Source: Lentzea albida
GTDB lineage: Bacteria > Actinomycetota > Actinomycetes > Mycobacteriales > Pseudonocardiaceae
Direction: 5' to 3'
DNA: 64,000 bases
Assembly (NCBI RefSeq): GCF_900111005.1
Contig: NZ_FOFV01000003.1
Location: 434,001 to 498,000 of the forward strand
Part shown: piece by piece, positions 41,277 to 49,241 of the stretch
Position numbering within the stretch: the stretch's first letter is position 1
Layout of the letters: each line of letters starts with the position of its first letter
Notes under the pieces: generated by a model
Database searches by the model: none
What the model saw: only the letters and a program-made list of their open reading frames with translations
What the model was told of the DNA's origin: nothing
Made by a program: the position numbers and the translations under genes

Positions 41277-41945
41277 GTGGACCAGGTGAAATTCGGTGCG
41301 GAGCTCATCTCCAGGTTGATGGACCACCTGTGCTCTCAGGTCGACGGCTGCGTGGGCGTGGGGCTGAGCGTGTGGCCCGACGGCACGTTGCTGCGGGCCA
41401 CCGGGGTCGCCGTGGAACTGGACGCGGAGCAGCTGACGAGCGGCGCGGGACCGCTCGTCGAGGCCTCCCGCGATGAACGGCAGGTGTCCGGGGAGGTCGC
41501 CGGGACGCACGTCGTGGCGGTGCCCGGCAGCTGGGGCGACGGCGGCCCGATCGTGCTGACCGTCTACCTGTCGCACGAACCGCGGGTCGAGGACCTGAAG
41601 GCCGTCGAGGAGGTGGAACCGCTCGTCGCGACGGCGGCCGCGGTCGTCGAGTTCTGCGCGGGCGAGGTGCTGCGCGCCGACCAGATGGCGCGGATGGTCC
41701 AGCACCGCCGGCACATCGAGCAGGCGAAGGGCCTCGTGATGGCCGCCCGGTCGTGCGAGCCGGGCGAGGCCTTCGAACTGCTGGTCCGCACCAGCCAGCA
41801 CGCCAACGTGAAGCTGCGCGACGTGGCCGCGGCGCTGGTCGTGACCGTGGGCGGGACGCTGGAGGACGGCGCCGGGGAGGATGCCGCTCCGCCGGACGCC
41901 GCACGTGAGGTGGCCCGGAAGCTCTGGGAGGCGCTGCGGAGTTGA
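41277..41945 (+). CDS. GAF-like and ANTAR-domain RNA-binding regulator
   Basis: The 222-residue protein has an N-terminal GAF-like sensor half (about 1-130) and a C-terminal ANTAR domain (about 135-190; RRHIEQAKGLVMAARSCEPG, EAFELLVRTSQHANVKLRDV). ANTAR domains bind paired RNA hairpins to prevent transcription termination. GTG start at 41277. It precedes the stress-signalling genes. The stop at 41945 is followed at once by an inverted repeat that overlaps a SigF-type -35. Its RNA target is not known; the 118-base STAS leader is one candidate. Confidence 0.92.
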   Translation: MDQVKFGAELISRLMDHLCSQVDGCVGVGLSVWPDGTLLRATGVAVELDAEQLTSGAGPLVEASRDERQVSGEVAGTHVVAVPGSWGDGGPIVLTVYLSHEPRVEDLKAVEEVEPLVATAAAVVEFCAGEVLRADQMARMVQHRRHIEQAKGLVMAARSCEPGEAFELLVRTSQHANVKLRDVAAALVVTVGGTLEDGAGEDAAPPDAAREVARKLWEALRS

Positions 41946-41952
41946 GATCTCG

Positions 41953-41977
41953 GTTTGAACCGAGCATTGTCCGGGTA
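41953..41977 (+). promoter_or_regulatory. SigF-type promoter upstream of STAS gene
   Basis: GTTT (41953-41956), a 16-base spacer, then GGGTA (41973-41977) fits the SigF/SigB consensus. The -35 lies in a 7-bp inverted repeat (CTCGGTT-TG-AACCGAG, 41949-41964) just after the ANTAR stop. A 118-base leader to the STAS start is implied. Confidence 0.75.
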
Positions 41978-42101
41978 CGGACACCAGGACCTGTCCTGTT
42001 GTGCGGGCTCTCCCGTACGGTTGAGTCCGCAGCGGTTGAGCCAGCAGCCGCATCCGGGGCCGCTGCGTGGCGGCTCCCTGTATGTGAGAGGGAGTACTTC
42101 G

Positions 42102-42458
42102 GTGACTGTGCAGGACCCACGTGCGGAGCAGATCGAGCTGAAGGTGCGGCAGCCGGCGCCCGGAGTCACCGTCCTCGCCGTGTCCGGTGAGGTCGACATG
42201 GTGTCGGCGCCCTCGTTGCGGGAAGCGCTGGTCAACGGGCTCGGTGACGGCGGCACCTTCGTGGTGGACATGACCGGTGTGACGTTCCTCGGCTCCGCCG
42301 GGCTCGCGGTGCTCGTCGAGGCCGCGAAGCTCGCTCAGCAGCAGAGCGCCACCCTCAAGGTCGTGGCGACCGCCCGGGCCGTGACGCGGCCGTTGGAGGC
42401 CACCGGTCTCGGTGAGATCTTCAACCTCCACGACTCGGTCGACTCGGCCCTGAGCTAG
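42102..42458 (+). CDS. STAS-domain anti-sigma-factor antagonist
   Basis: RsbV/SpoIIAA-like partner switch protein. The 118-residue STAS protein has VTVLAVSGEVDMVSAPSLRE (about 18-37) and the phospho-serine loop TGVTFLGSAGLAVLVEAAKL (about 62-81, Ser in LGSAG). It probably binds a kinase-type anti-sigma factor and is switched off when phosphorylated. GTG at 42102 is chosen: GAGGGAG lies 7 bases upstream and longer frames lack family character. Its TAG stop shares CTAG with the convergent fusion gene. A SigF-type promoter is upstream. Confidence 0.92.
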   Translation: MTVQDPRAEQIELKVRQPAPGVTVLAVSGEVDMVSAPSLREALVNGLGDGGTFVVDMTGVTFLGSAGLAVLVEAAKLAQQQSATLKVVATARAVTRPLEATGLGEIFNLHDSVDSALS

Positions 42459-43123
42459 AGCGTCCGGACGGTGAGCCGGTTACCGGCCGCCCTGAGCGCC
42501 TCGGCGACGTCGTGGAGGGCGCGCCCCACTCCGCTCTTCTCCACGCCGAGACCTCTGAGGTCGACGGTCAGCGGAACGGTGCCACCACGGGCGACCGTGG
42601 TGAGCGTGCGGCGCAACGACGGACCCGCCTCGGCGGGCACGTCCCCGCGGACGACCGCCACGACGCCGGAGGAGGTCTCGTGGACCTGCACGTCGCACTC
42701 GGGTGCGCCCAGGGTCAGCGGCCGCACGGGCGTCCGCGCCCGGCGCAGGCGCACGGTCGTGCCGCTCGCCCTGCGGAGGACGTCGACTTCGTCCACGCTC
42801 TCCCGCATGAGCAGGAGTCCGCGTCCGCGCGTCGTCAGTGCCGGCGGCGGCACGCGCCACCGGCCGTGGTCGGTGACGTCGACCTCGGCGGTCCCGTCGG
42901 GATCGACGTGGGCACGCACCTCGACGGTGCCGTGCGCGGGGCCGGGGTAGGCGTGCTCGACGGAGTTGTTGATCGCTTCACTCGCGGCGAGCACGAGGTC
43001 GCTCGCCTCGTCCTCGTCGACACCGCTTTCCCGCAGCCATTCCCGGAGGCGGTGCCGCACAGGCCCGACCTCGTGCGGATCTGCCGGGATGCGGAGGGCC
43101 AGGTAGTCCTCGTGCACCAGCAC
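42455..43123 (-). CDS. Anti-sigma-factor kinase and STAS-like fusion
   Basis: The 222-residue protein joins two halves that are normally separate. The N-terminal part (about 1-120) is an HATPase_c anti-sigma kinase of the RsbW/SpoIIAB type: N box ASEAINNSVEHAYPG (about 47-61), then VTDHGRWRVPPP and GRGLLLMRESVDEVDV. The C-terminal part (about 130-222) looks like a STAS fold (VDLRGLGVEKSGVGRAL, with Ser at the expected phosphorylation position). GTG at 43123 follows GGGAGGG. It is convergent with the STAS gene and divergent from rsbW-sigF. Confidence 0.87.
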   Translation of the reverse strand: MLVHEDYLALRIPADPHEVGPVRHRLREWLRESGVDEDEASDLVLAASEAINNSVEHAYPGPAHGTVEVRAHVDPDGTAEVDVTDHGRWRVPPPALTTRGRGLLLMRESVDEVDVLRRASGTTVRLRRARTPVRPLTLGAPECDVQVHETSSGVVAVVRGDVPAEAGPSLRRTLTTVARGGTVPLTVDLRGLGVEKSGVGRALHDVAEALRAAGNRLTVRTL

Positions 43124-43196
43124 AGCGCTCCCTCCCGTTGGTTGGCTCTGCCAGGTGATTTCCCGGGGCGCCAAGCCACTACACGTGCGAATGCGC

Positions 43197-43221
43197 GTGT
43201 GAAATGAGATCGATTCGGGTA
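43197..43221 (+). promoter_or_regulatory. SigF-type promoter upstream of rsbW-sigF
   Basis: GTGT (43197-43200), a 16-base spacer and GGGTA (43217-43221) match the SigF/SigB form with one mismatch in the -35. It lies just upstream of the rsbW start and would allow SigF to activate its own operon. Confidence 0.65.
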
Positions 43222-43231
43222 CGGCAGGAAC

Positions 43232-43666
43232 ATGCCGGCCTTCAGCAGAACGGACTACGAGGTGGCTGTGACTCAATTGTCAGGCGTCGAGCTTCGGATG
43301 GCCGCGGACCCCACGCAGCTGTCCATCGTGCGTGCGGTCGCGGCGGACATCGCCATGAGGCAGGACTTCGACCTCGACTCGATCGAGGACCTGAAGCTCG
43401 CCGTGGATGAGACGTGCTCGACCTTGATCACGCTCGCGGCACAGGACGCCGTGCTCAGCGCTCACTTCGCGGTGGACGACAAGGGCGCGGTCCACGTCTC
43501 CGCGAAGATCTCCGCGAAGTCCGCGTCGGGCCCCGACGAGGCCAGCTTCGGCTGGCGCGTGCTCACCGCGCTCGTCGACTCGGTGCAGACCAGGGTCGAG
43601 GAGACCGAAGGGTTCGTGGTCCACATCGGCCTCGTGAAGTCCACCGCCGGGGCGGTGGATGCGTGA
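43232..43666 (+). CDS. RsbW-type anti-sigma factor
   Basis: The 144-residue GHKL protein is the likely SigF anti-sigma factor (UsfX/RsbW role). The N-box-like segment SIEDLKLAVDETCSTLITLA (about 50-69) is present; the later GRGL motif is weak, and SFGWRVLTALVDSVQTRVEE replaces it, as in other actinobacterial members. ATG at 43232 is used; a GTG at 43268 (12 residues in) with GAGGTGG upstream is an alternative. The stop overlaps the sigF start (GTGA), so anti-sigma and sigma are made in step. Confidence 0.88.
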   Translation: MPAFSRTDYEVAVTQLSGVELRMAADPTQLSIVRAVAADIAMRQDFDLDSIEDLKLAVDETCSTLITLAAQDAVLSAHFAVDDKGAVHVSAKISAKSASGPDEASFGWRVLTALVDSVQTRVEETEGFVVHIGLVKSTAGAVDA

Positions 43667-44481
43667 CCGGGGCGGAAGAGGCCACCAAGACCGAGGAGAC
43701 CAAGCCGGAGGCCGAGGTCAAGTCCTCGCGGTCCGGTGACTACGACCACCTGGCTCCGCTGTTCGCCGAGCTCGCGGGCACGCCCGCGGGCCCGAAGCGC
43801 GACACGTTGCGGGACAGGCTCGTGACGGAGCACCTCCCGGTCGCCCAGCACATCGCCCGCAGGTTCGGCCACCGCGGCGAGCCGCACGAGGACCTGGTGC
43901 AGGTCGCGACGGTCGGCCTGATCAACGCGGTCGACCGCTTCGACCCGGAGCGCGGCAGCGACTTCCTGTCGTTCGCGGTGCCGACGATCATGGGTGAGGT
44001 CCGGAAGTACTTCCGGGACTCCAGCTGGTCGGTGCGGATGCCGAGGCGGCTCAAGGAGCTGCACCTGGCGATCAACGCGGGCACGTCGCGCCTGTCGCAG
44101 TCGCTGGGCCGCGCGCCCACTCCGTCGGAGCTGGCCGAGCACCTGGGCCTGTCCCGAGAGGAGATCCACGAGGGTCTCGCGGCGGGCAACGCCTACCAGA
44201 GCGCGTCGCTCGACGACATGCTGATGTCGGAGGACTCGTCGATCTCGCTCGGTTCGACCATCGGCGAGGAAGACCCCGAGATCGCCATGATCGAGCAACG
44301 CGAGGCGCTGCACCCGTTGCTGGAGAAGCTGCCGGAGCGCGAACGCAAGATCGTGATCATGCGCTTCTTCGGCAACATGACCCAGACGCAGATCGCGCAG
44401 AAGGTCGGCATCTCCCAGATGCACGTCTCGCGTTTGCTCGCGAAGACGTTGCGTCAGCTCAGGGACGTGCTCGAGGAGTAG
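43663..44481 (+). CDS. sigF: SigF/SigB-family RNA polymerase sigma factor
   Basis: Stress-type group 3 sigma factor, 272 residues: region 2 VAQHIARRFGHRGEPHEDLV (about 54-73) and QVATVGLINAVDRFDPERGS, region 3 (about 135-190), and region 4 ERERKIVIMRFFGNMTQTQI and VGISQMHVSRLLAKTLRQLR. GTG start at 43663 overlaps the rsbW stop. It is expected to direct GTTT-N16-GGGTA promoters, three of which lie in this locus. The 3' end overlaps the convergent whiB gene by 28 bases. Confidence 0.95.
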   Translation: MTGAEEATKTEETKPEAEVKSSRSGDYDHLAPLFAELAGTPAGPKRDTLRDRLVTEHLPVAQHIARRFGHRGEPHEDLVQVATVGLINAVDRFDPERGSDFLSFAVPTIMGEVRKYFRDSSWSVRMPRRLKELHLAINAGTSRLSQSLGRAPTPSELAEHLGLSREEIHEGLAAGNAYQSASLDDMLMSEDSSISLGSTIGEEDPEIAMIEQREALHPLLEKLPERERKIVIMRFFGNMTQTQIAQKVGISQMHVSRLLAKTLRQLRDVLEE

Positions 44482-44771
44482 GCGCGGACACGGCGCCGGG
44501 CCGCGTTCACGATCTGGCGCCGTTCGTCCTCCCCCATGCCGCCCCACACGCCGTACGGCTCCTGAGCCTCCAGCGCGTGGGCGCGGCACTGCGCGAGCAC
44601 CGGGCAGTGCCCGCAGATCGCCTTGGCCTTCTCCTCCCGAGCCGCCCGCGCGTACCCGCGCTCGTTGTCGGGGTGGAAGAAGACCGCGCTGTTCTGGCCG
44701 CGGCACAGGCCTTCCATCTGCCAGTCCCACACGTCGGTGACCGGCTTGGGCAGACGGGTGGTGCAGGTCAT
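44454..44771 (-). CDS. WhiB3/WhiD-type iron-sulfur regulator
   Basis: The 105-residue WhiB-like protein binds a [4Fe-4S] cluster. Four Cys (about 23, 53, 56, 62) lie in GLCRGQNSAVFFHPDN and CGHCPVLAQC, followed by the turn GVWGGMGEDER. The DVWDWQMEGLCRG start matches WhiB3 (M. tuberculosis) and WhiD (Streptomyces), which work in redox response or spore development. ATG at 44771 has AGGGAG five bases upstream. A SigF-like promoter lies 45 bases away. The 3' end overlaps sigF, so both are convergent stress genes. Confidence 0.92.
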   Translation of the reverse strand: MTCTTRLPKPVTDVWDWQMEGLCRGQNSAVFFHPDNERGYARAAREEKAKAICGHCPVLAQCRAHALEAQEPYGVWGGMGEDERRQIVNAARRRVRAYSSSTSLS

Positions 44772-44815
44772 CGCGACTCCCTGAAGGGCTGGGGGAAAGA
44801 GTTGCGATCTCTGCG

Positions 44816-44840
44816 TACCTCTGCTCGGGCGGGGATAAAC
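44816..44840 (-). promoter_or_regulatory. SigF-like promoter upstream of whiB
   Basis: On the minus strand GTTT (44840-44837), a 16-base spacer and AGGTA (44820-44816) fits the SigF form with one mismatch. It leaves a 5' leader of about 38 bases before whiB. Confidence 0.55.
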
Positions 44841-44844
44841 CTGC

Positions 44845-46587
44845 TTACAACCTTTCGGGTGCCCCGATGCCGAGCAGGGACAGTCCCAAGGTGAGCACGC
44901 GGGAGGTCAGCGTGCAGAGCTGCAGCCGCGAGTCCTGCAGTTCCTGCGTCTCCGCCTTGGCCACCGAGCAGTTGTCGTAGAACGTCGAGAACGCGGTCGC
45001 CGTCTCGAACAGGTAGGTCGTGAGCTTGTGCGGCGCGAGCTCGCTGATGGCCGCGTTGATGGCGGTGGGCAGCTGCAGCAGCTTCAACGCCAGCGCCTGC
45101 TCGGCCCGCTCCTGCAGCACGAGCGGGGCGTCCGCGGCGGGAACGCGCCCGACCCTGCGTCCGATCGAAAGGATGCGCGCGTTGGCGTACTGGATGTACA
45201 CCGAGGTGTCGCCCGTGGTCGCGAGCATCTTCTCCCAGGTGAAGACGTAGTCCTTCTCCCGGTCGTTGGAGAGGTCCGCGTACTTGACCGCGCCGAGGCC
45301 GATCGTGCGGGCGAGGGCGTCCTTCTCGGCACCCTCCACTTCGGACGTCTCCGGGATCACCTCGTACGAGTTCTTGATCGCCTCGGTGAGGAGGTCGATC
45401 AGCTTGATCGTGCCCCCCGCCCGCGTCCGGATCGTCTTGCCGTCGGAGCCGAGGATGGTGCCGAACCCGGTGTGCACGGCGGTGTGGGCGTCGTCGAGCC
45501 ACCCGGCCTGCTTGGACGTCGCGAAGATCATCTGGAAGTGCTGGGCCTGCGGCGTGCCGACGACGTAGATCAGCTCGTCGACCTTGCGCTCCCGCACCCA
45601 GTACCGCACGGTCGCGAAGTCGGTGGTGGCGTAGCCGTACCCGCCGTCGGACTTGCGCACGATCAACGGCAGCCGGTCGCCCTCGCGGTTGCTGAAGCCG
45701 GGCGGGAAGACGCAGAGCGCGCCGTCACTGGTCTCGATGAGACCCTTCTGCTGCAGCTCGGTGATCGTGTCGGCGAGGTAGGGGTTGTAGAAGCTCTCGC
45801 CGTAGTTGTCCTGCGCGGACAGCCCGATCTCGAGCATCTCGTAGACCTGGTTGAAGTGCCGCTGCGACTCGCCCACCAGCTCGTGCCACAGCTCGAGCGT
45901 CGTCTCGTCGCCGCCCTGCAGCAGCACCACCCGCCGCCGCGCGCGGTCCGCGAACCCCGGCTCGTTGTCGAACTTCTGCCTGGCCTGCTGGTAGAACGCG
46001 TTGAGGTCGCTGATCTCGTGGTCGGCGCCGTGGCCCTCGTCCGTCAGGTGCTCGATGAGCATGCCGAACGGCGTGCCCCAGTCACCGAGGTGGTTGTGCG
46101 GGATCACCTCGTGCCCGGCGAAGGTCAGCAGCCGGCAGAACGCGTCACCGATGATCGTCGAGCGCAGGTGGCCGACGTGCATCTCCTTGGCCACGTTGGG
46201 GCTGCTGTAGTCGATGGCGATCCGCCGCGGCTCGTCCGTCCTCGGCACGCCGAGCCGGTCGTCGCCGAGCAGGTTCGCGGCCTGCGCCTCCAGCCACTCC
46301 CGGCGCAGCTTCAGGTTGATGAAGCCGGGCCCGGCGATCTCGGGCGCCTCGACCGCGTCCGCCGCGTCGAGGTGCTCGACGATCAGCGAGGCGACCTCGC
46401 GGGGGTTCTTCCCGACCTTCTTGGCGAGGCTCATCGCGACGTTGCACTGGTAGTCGGCACCGTCTCGGTTGGACGGTCGGATCAGCGCTTCCTCGGCGGT
46501 GATGTCCACGTCCAGGGCGACGCGCAACGCCCGCGCGACCCGCTGGCCCAGTTCGAGCCCGACATCCCCACGCAGCACTGAACCCAC
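44845..46587 (-). CDS. argS: Arginine-tRNA ligase
   Basis: Class I aminoacyl-tRNA synthetase. The 580-residue protein has the HIGH-like HVGH motif (137-140, AKEMHVGHLRSTI), an N-terminal domain and a C-terminal helical anticodon domain ending RVLTLGLSLLGIGAPERL. KMSKS is not clearly seen but IRTRAGGTIKL fits the family (ArgS enzymes often lack a standard KMSKS). GTG at 46587 is used; GTG at 46578 has a better-placed GAGGTGGG. Downstream on the minus strand is the whiB gene. Confidence 0.96.
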   Translation of the reverse strand: MGSVLRGDVGLELGQRVARALRVALDVDITAEEALIRPSNRDGADYQCNVAMSLAKKVGKNPREVASLIVEHLDAADAVEAPEIAGPGFINLKLRREWLEAQAANLLGDDRLGVPRTDEPRRIAIDYSSPNVAKEMHVGHLRSTIIGDAFCRLLTFAGHEVIPHNHLGDWGTPFGMLIEHLTDEGHGADHEISDLNAFYQQARQKFDNEPGFADRARRRVVLLQGGDETTLELWHELVGESQRHFNQVYEMLEIGLSAQDNYGESFYNPYLADTITELQQKGLIETSDGALCVFPPGFSNREGDRLPLIVRKSDGGYGYATTDFATVRYWVRERKVDELIYVVGTPQAQHFQMIFATSKQAGWLDDAHTAVHTGFGTILGSDGKTIRTRAGGTIKLIDLLTEAIKNSYEVIPETSEVEGAEKDALARTIGLGAVKYADLSNDREKDYVFTWEKMLATTGDTSVYIQYANARILSIGRRVGRVPAADAPLVLQERAEQALALKLLQLPTAINAAISELAPHKLTTYLFETATAFSTFYDNCSVAKAETQELQDSRLQLCTLTSRVLTLGLSLLGIGAPERL

Positions 46588-46639
46588 CTCTCACCCGCTG
46601 GCTTGTTCACCCGAGTATTTCACCCGCGCCGAACCTGAT

Positions 46640-47320
46640 TCACCACCGGCCGAGCAACAGCGCCCCGCCACCCACCAGCGAGGCCAGGCTGACCACGCCG
46701 AAGAACGTCACCCAGCCCAGCGCCGGCACCCCGGTCAGCCACGCCAGCTGGTCGGCGTCGGACCGGGGCGCCTGCCGCCGCCACCGCTTGACCTGCAGCT
46801 CCCACACCGGCCGGACGCCGCCGAGCAGCAGGAACCAGGCGAACACGTACGCGGCCGCGTCCCGCACTTCGAGAGACGCGTAGAAGGACACGAAGAAGAA
46901 GATCCCGCCCGTGACGATGATCGACAGGACGCCGAAGAAGTTCCGGATCATCACGAGCATCGCCGCGAGGAACCCGATGCTGATCCACAGCATCAGCTGG
47001 ATCTGCTCGGTGGTGATCAGCAGGGCCGCCCCGAAGCCGAGCAGTGAGGGGGCGATGTAGCCGGCCAGTGCCGTCAGCACCATTCCCGGCCCGCGGGGCT
47101 TGCCGCGGGACACGGTCAGGCCGGAGGTGTCCGAGTGCAGCTTGATGCCGCTCAGCCGCCGGCCGGTCAGCACGGCGAGCAACGCGTGGCCGCCCTCGTG
47201 GGCGATGGTGATGACGTTGCGGGTGACCCGCCAGATCCCGTGGAGCGCGACGGCCAGGAAGGCGGCCAGGGCCGTCCCCCACGTGATCAGCACTTCGTCG
47301 GTCAGCAGCTCGGAAGGCAT
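46640..47320 (-). CDS. M50B-type membrane metalloprotease-like protein
   Basis: The 226-residue protein has five or six TMs and the zinc motif HEGGH (in IAHEGGHALLAVLTGRRLSG, about 41-60), the mark of the M50B peptidase family. The second metal-ligand motif is not obvious, so activity is unproven. ATG at 47320 (MPSELLTDEVLITWG) is preferred; an upstream start at 47368 lies in a 19-bp hairpin. Related actinobacterial proteins are small and of unknown role. Confidence 0.85.
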   Translation of the reverse strand: MPSELLTDEVLITWGTALAAFLAVALHGIWRVTRNVITIAHEGGHALLAVLTGRRLSGIKLHSDTSGLTVSRGKPRGPGMVLTALAGYIAPSLLGFGAALLITTEQIQLMLWISIGFLAAMLVMIRNFFGVLSIIVTGGIFFFVSFYASLEVRDAAAYVFAWFLLLGGVRPVWELQVKRWRRQAPRSDADQLAWLTGVPALGWVTFFGVVSLASLVGGGALLLGRW

Positions 47321-47333
47321 CGCGACATCGAAA

Positions 47334-47378
47334 CAGACGCGCCGTGAGAGCCGCATGTGGGCTCTCACGGCGCGTCTG
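47334..47378. terminator. 19-bp perfect hairpin terminator
   Basis: CAGACGCGCCGTGAGAGCC (47334-47352) pairs perfectly with GGCTCTCACGGCGCGTCTG (47360-47378) around a 7-base loop. It lies between the DUF4383 stop (47403) and the M50B start (47320) on the minus strand. Confidence 0.9.
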
Positions 47379-47402
47379 CGCCGGACAGGGGTCGAGCTGC
47401 TG

Positions 47403-48029
47403 TCAGTGCTTGATCTTGTCCTTGTTCACGCGCTCGGTGTTCGGGTCGACGACCGCCTGCTCCTGCGTGATCGGCTCCCTGCGGGCCGCGGGGAGGGGCT
47501 CGGTGATCGGCGTGGTGTCCCGCTCACCGCGGAACGCCTCCGAACGCGGCTCGGGCAGCACGTGCGCCTCGGCGTGGTCGTCGACCGGCTCCTCGTCCTC
47601 GACCAGCTTGCGGCGCGCGGGCATGACCGCGAGCAGCAGGCCGAACAGGGCGAGGCCGAGGTGCAGCCAGTTGTCGTTCGTGTTGACGGCGAGCGGGTTG
47701 CCGTACTGCTCGGCCGGGTTCTGGGCGAGGATCCCCGTGATCATGAGGTCCCACACGAAGAGCGCGGCGAAGCCGGCGAACAGCAGCCAGCCGTACAGCC
47801 GGGCGAGGCCCGAACCGAGTGCCATCAGCAGGCCGAGCACGCCGACGGCCACGAGCACCGTGTTGTGCAGCGGGTTCACCGAGAACCCGAGCACGTACGA
47901 CTGGGCGGCCCAGTCGCCGACCCCGGTGCGGGTGAAACCCACGACGCCGAACACGATGAACGCGATACCGGCCAGTCCGGCCAGCACCTGCACCGGCTGC
48001 AGACCGGCGACCTTGATGCGGTGGGTCAT
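47403..48029 (-). CDS. DUF4383 membrane protein
   Basis: The 208-residue protein has four TMs in the first 135 residues (VLAGLAGIAFIVFGVVGF, about 15-32; VLVAVGVLGLLMALGSGLA; LYGWLLFAGFAALFVWDLMI; LHLGLALFGLLLAVMPA) and a hydrophilic, acidic C-terminal tail. GVGDWAAQSYVLGFSVNPLH is the DUF4383 signature. The family is common in actinobacteria; function unknown. ATG at 48029. Confidence 0.9.
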   Translation of the reverse strand: MTHRIKVAGLQPVQVLAGLAGIAFIVFGVVGFTRTGVGDWAAQSYVLGFSVNPLHNTVLVAVGVLGLLMALGSGLARLYGWLLFAGFAALFVWDLMITGILAQNPAEQYGNPLAVNTNDNWLHLGLALFGLLLAVMPARRKLVEDEEPVDDHAEAHVLPEPRSEAFRGERDTTPITEPLPAARREPITQEQAVVDPNTERVNKDKIKH

Positions 48030-48065
48030 GACGCCCTCCAGGCTCCGTTTCTGTCGCCAGCCGGT

Positions 48066-49214
48066 TTACCCCGCCTTCACGTTTGTCAAACCGTTCACCG
48101 AGACGTCGGGCATGCCGTTGCGGGCCACGACGACGTTCTTCTTGGGGGCTCCGGGACGCCGCGCCCACCGCTCGGCGCCCCGGACTTGTTGCCGGCGCCG
48201 AGCTTCGCCGGCACGTGCGACACGTGCAGTCCCACGGTCCGCACGCTGAGCACCAGCTCGTTCGCGATCTCCTTGTTGGTGCGGCCCCACCCCAGGAGTT
48301 CGAGCACCTCGCGTTCGCGCGGGGTGAGCGTGCCCAGCCTCGGTGCGGCCTGGTGCAGCAGCGGAACGCGCTGCGTGCGCGCCTGCCGTGACACCATCTC
48401 GGCCAACGGACGCGCGCCCAGCCGTTCCGCCGCGCGGTCGGCGTGGTGCAGCGCTTCCGTTTCGCCCCAACGGGTTCGCGCGTACGCGGCCTGGTACGAC
48501 ATCTTCAGCCGGTCCCACGCCACCGCGATCTCGTCCCACGAGTCGCGGCCCGCCTCGGCCAGCGCGACCCGGTGCCACACCTCGTCCTCCGGTCCGCGGG
48601 GTTCGGGCAGCCGGGAGAGCAGTTCCCGTTCCACGGCAACGGAATCGTCGAGCTTTCTCACCCGTCCGCCCGCCGTCTGCAGGGTCGCGCGCGGCCCCGA
48701 GACCTTCCGCGCACAGCCGCAGCACCTCACCGGCGGTCAACGAGTCCGGCAGGTCGGCGACGGTCTCGCGGCACAGCTCCACCGCGACCCGGAACCGGCC
48801 GCGGGTCCGCGCGGCGACAGCTCGGGTGTACGCGCACTGGGCGGCGAACAGGGCGTCCGAAATCTCCAGCTCGTCCAGCTCCTGCCAGCGCCCGAGGGCG
48901 AGCAGGCTGGTCGCGAGGTTGTAGCGGAGGACGGCGCTGAACGTCGGTGCGAGACCCTGGACTTTCAACATGAGCCAGCCGGCCTCGGCGACGGCGACGC
49001 GCTGCACCATCGGCCCGTGCGCCAGTCCCTTGGCCTCCAGCAGGGTCTCGTGCGCCGCCTCCTGGTCGCCCAGCACGAACTGGCAGTCCCACAACAGGTG
49101 CAGCAGCTCACACCGGTCGTCCACGGTCGCGAGCGCCTTGCGCAACTCGGAAGCCGCGTCCCGCGGCCGGCCGGCCGACCGCAACGCCCTCGCCCGCTCC
49201 AGCGCTTCCCGCAC
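48066..49214 (-). pseudogene. Frameshifted TPR and LuxR-type regulator
   Basis: The N-terminal part (49214 to about 48700) is a TPR-like helical protein (ALERARALRSAGRPRDAASE, CQFVLGDQEAAHETLLEAKG, FRVAVELCRETVADLPDSLT). After about 48690 this frame turns into low-complexity Arg/Gly/Ala, while the next frame continues with RKLDDSVAVERELLSRLPEP and ends in a LuxR helix-turn-helix: TLTPREREVLELLGWGRTNK and ELVLSVRTVGLHVSHVPAKL. The two halves are separated by a frameshift near 48670-48700. A second shift back may occur near 48160-48190. Either a pseudogene or a sequencing error. No upstream AAA domain is seen. Confidence 0.75.
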
Positions 49215-49241
49215 GTTCGGTCAGGAGAGGACGGGCACCGC

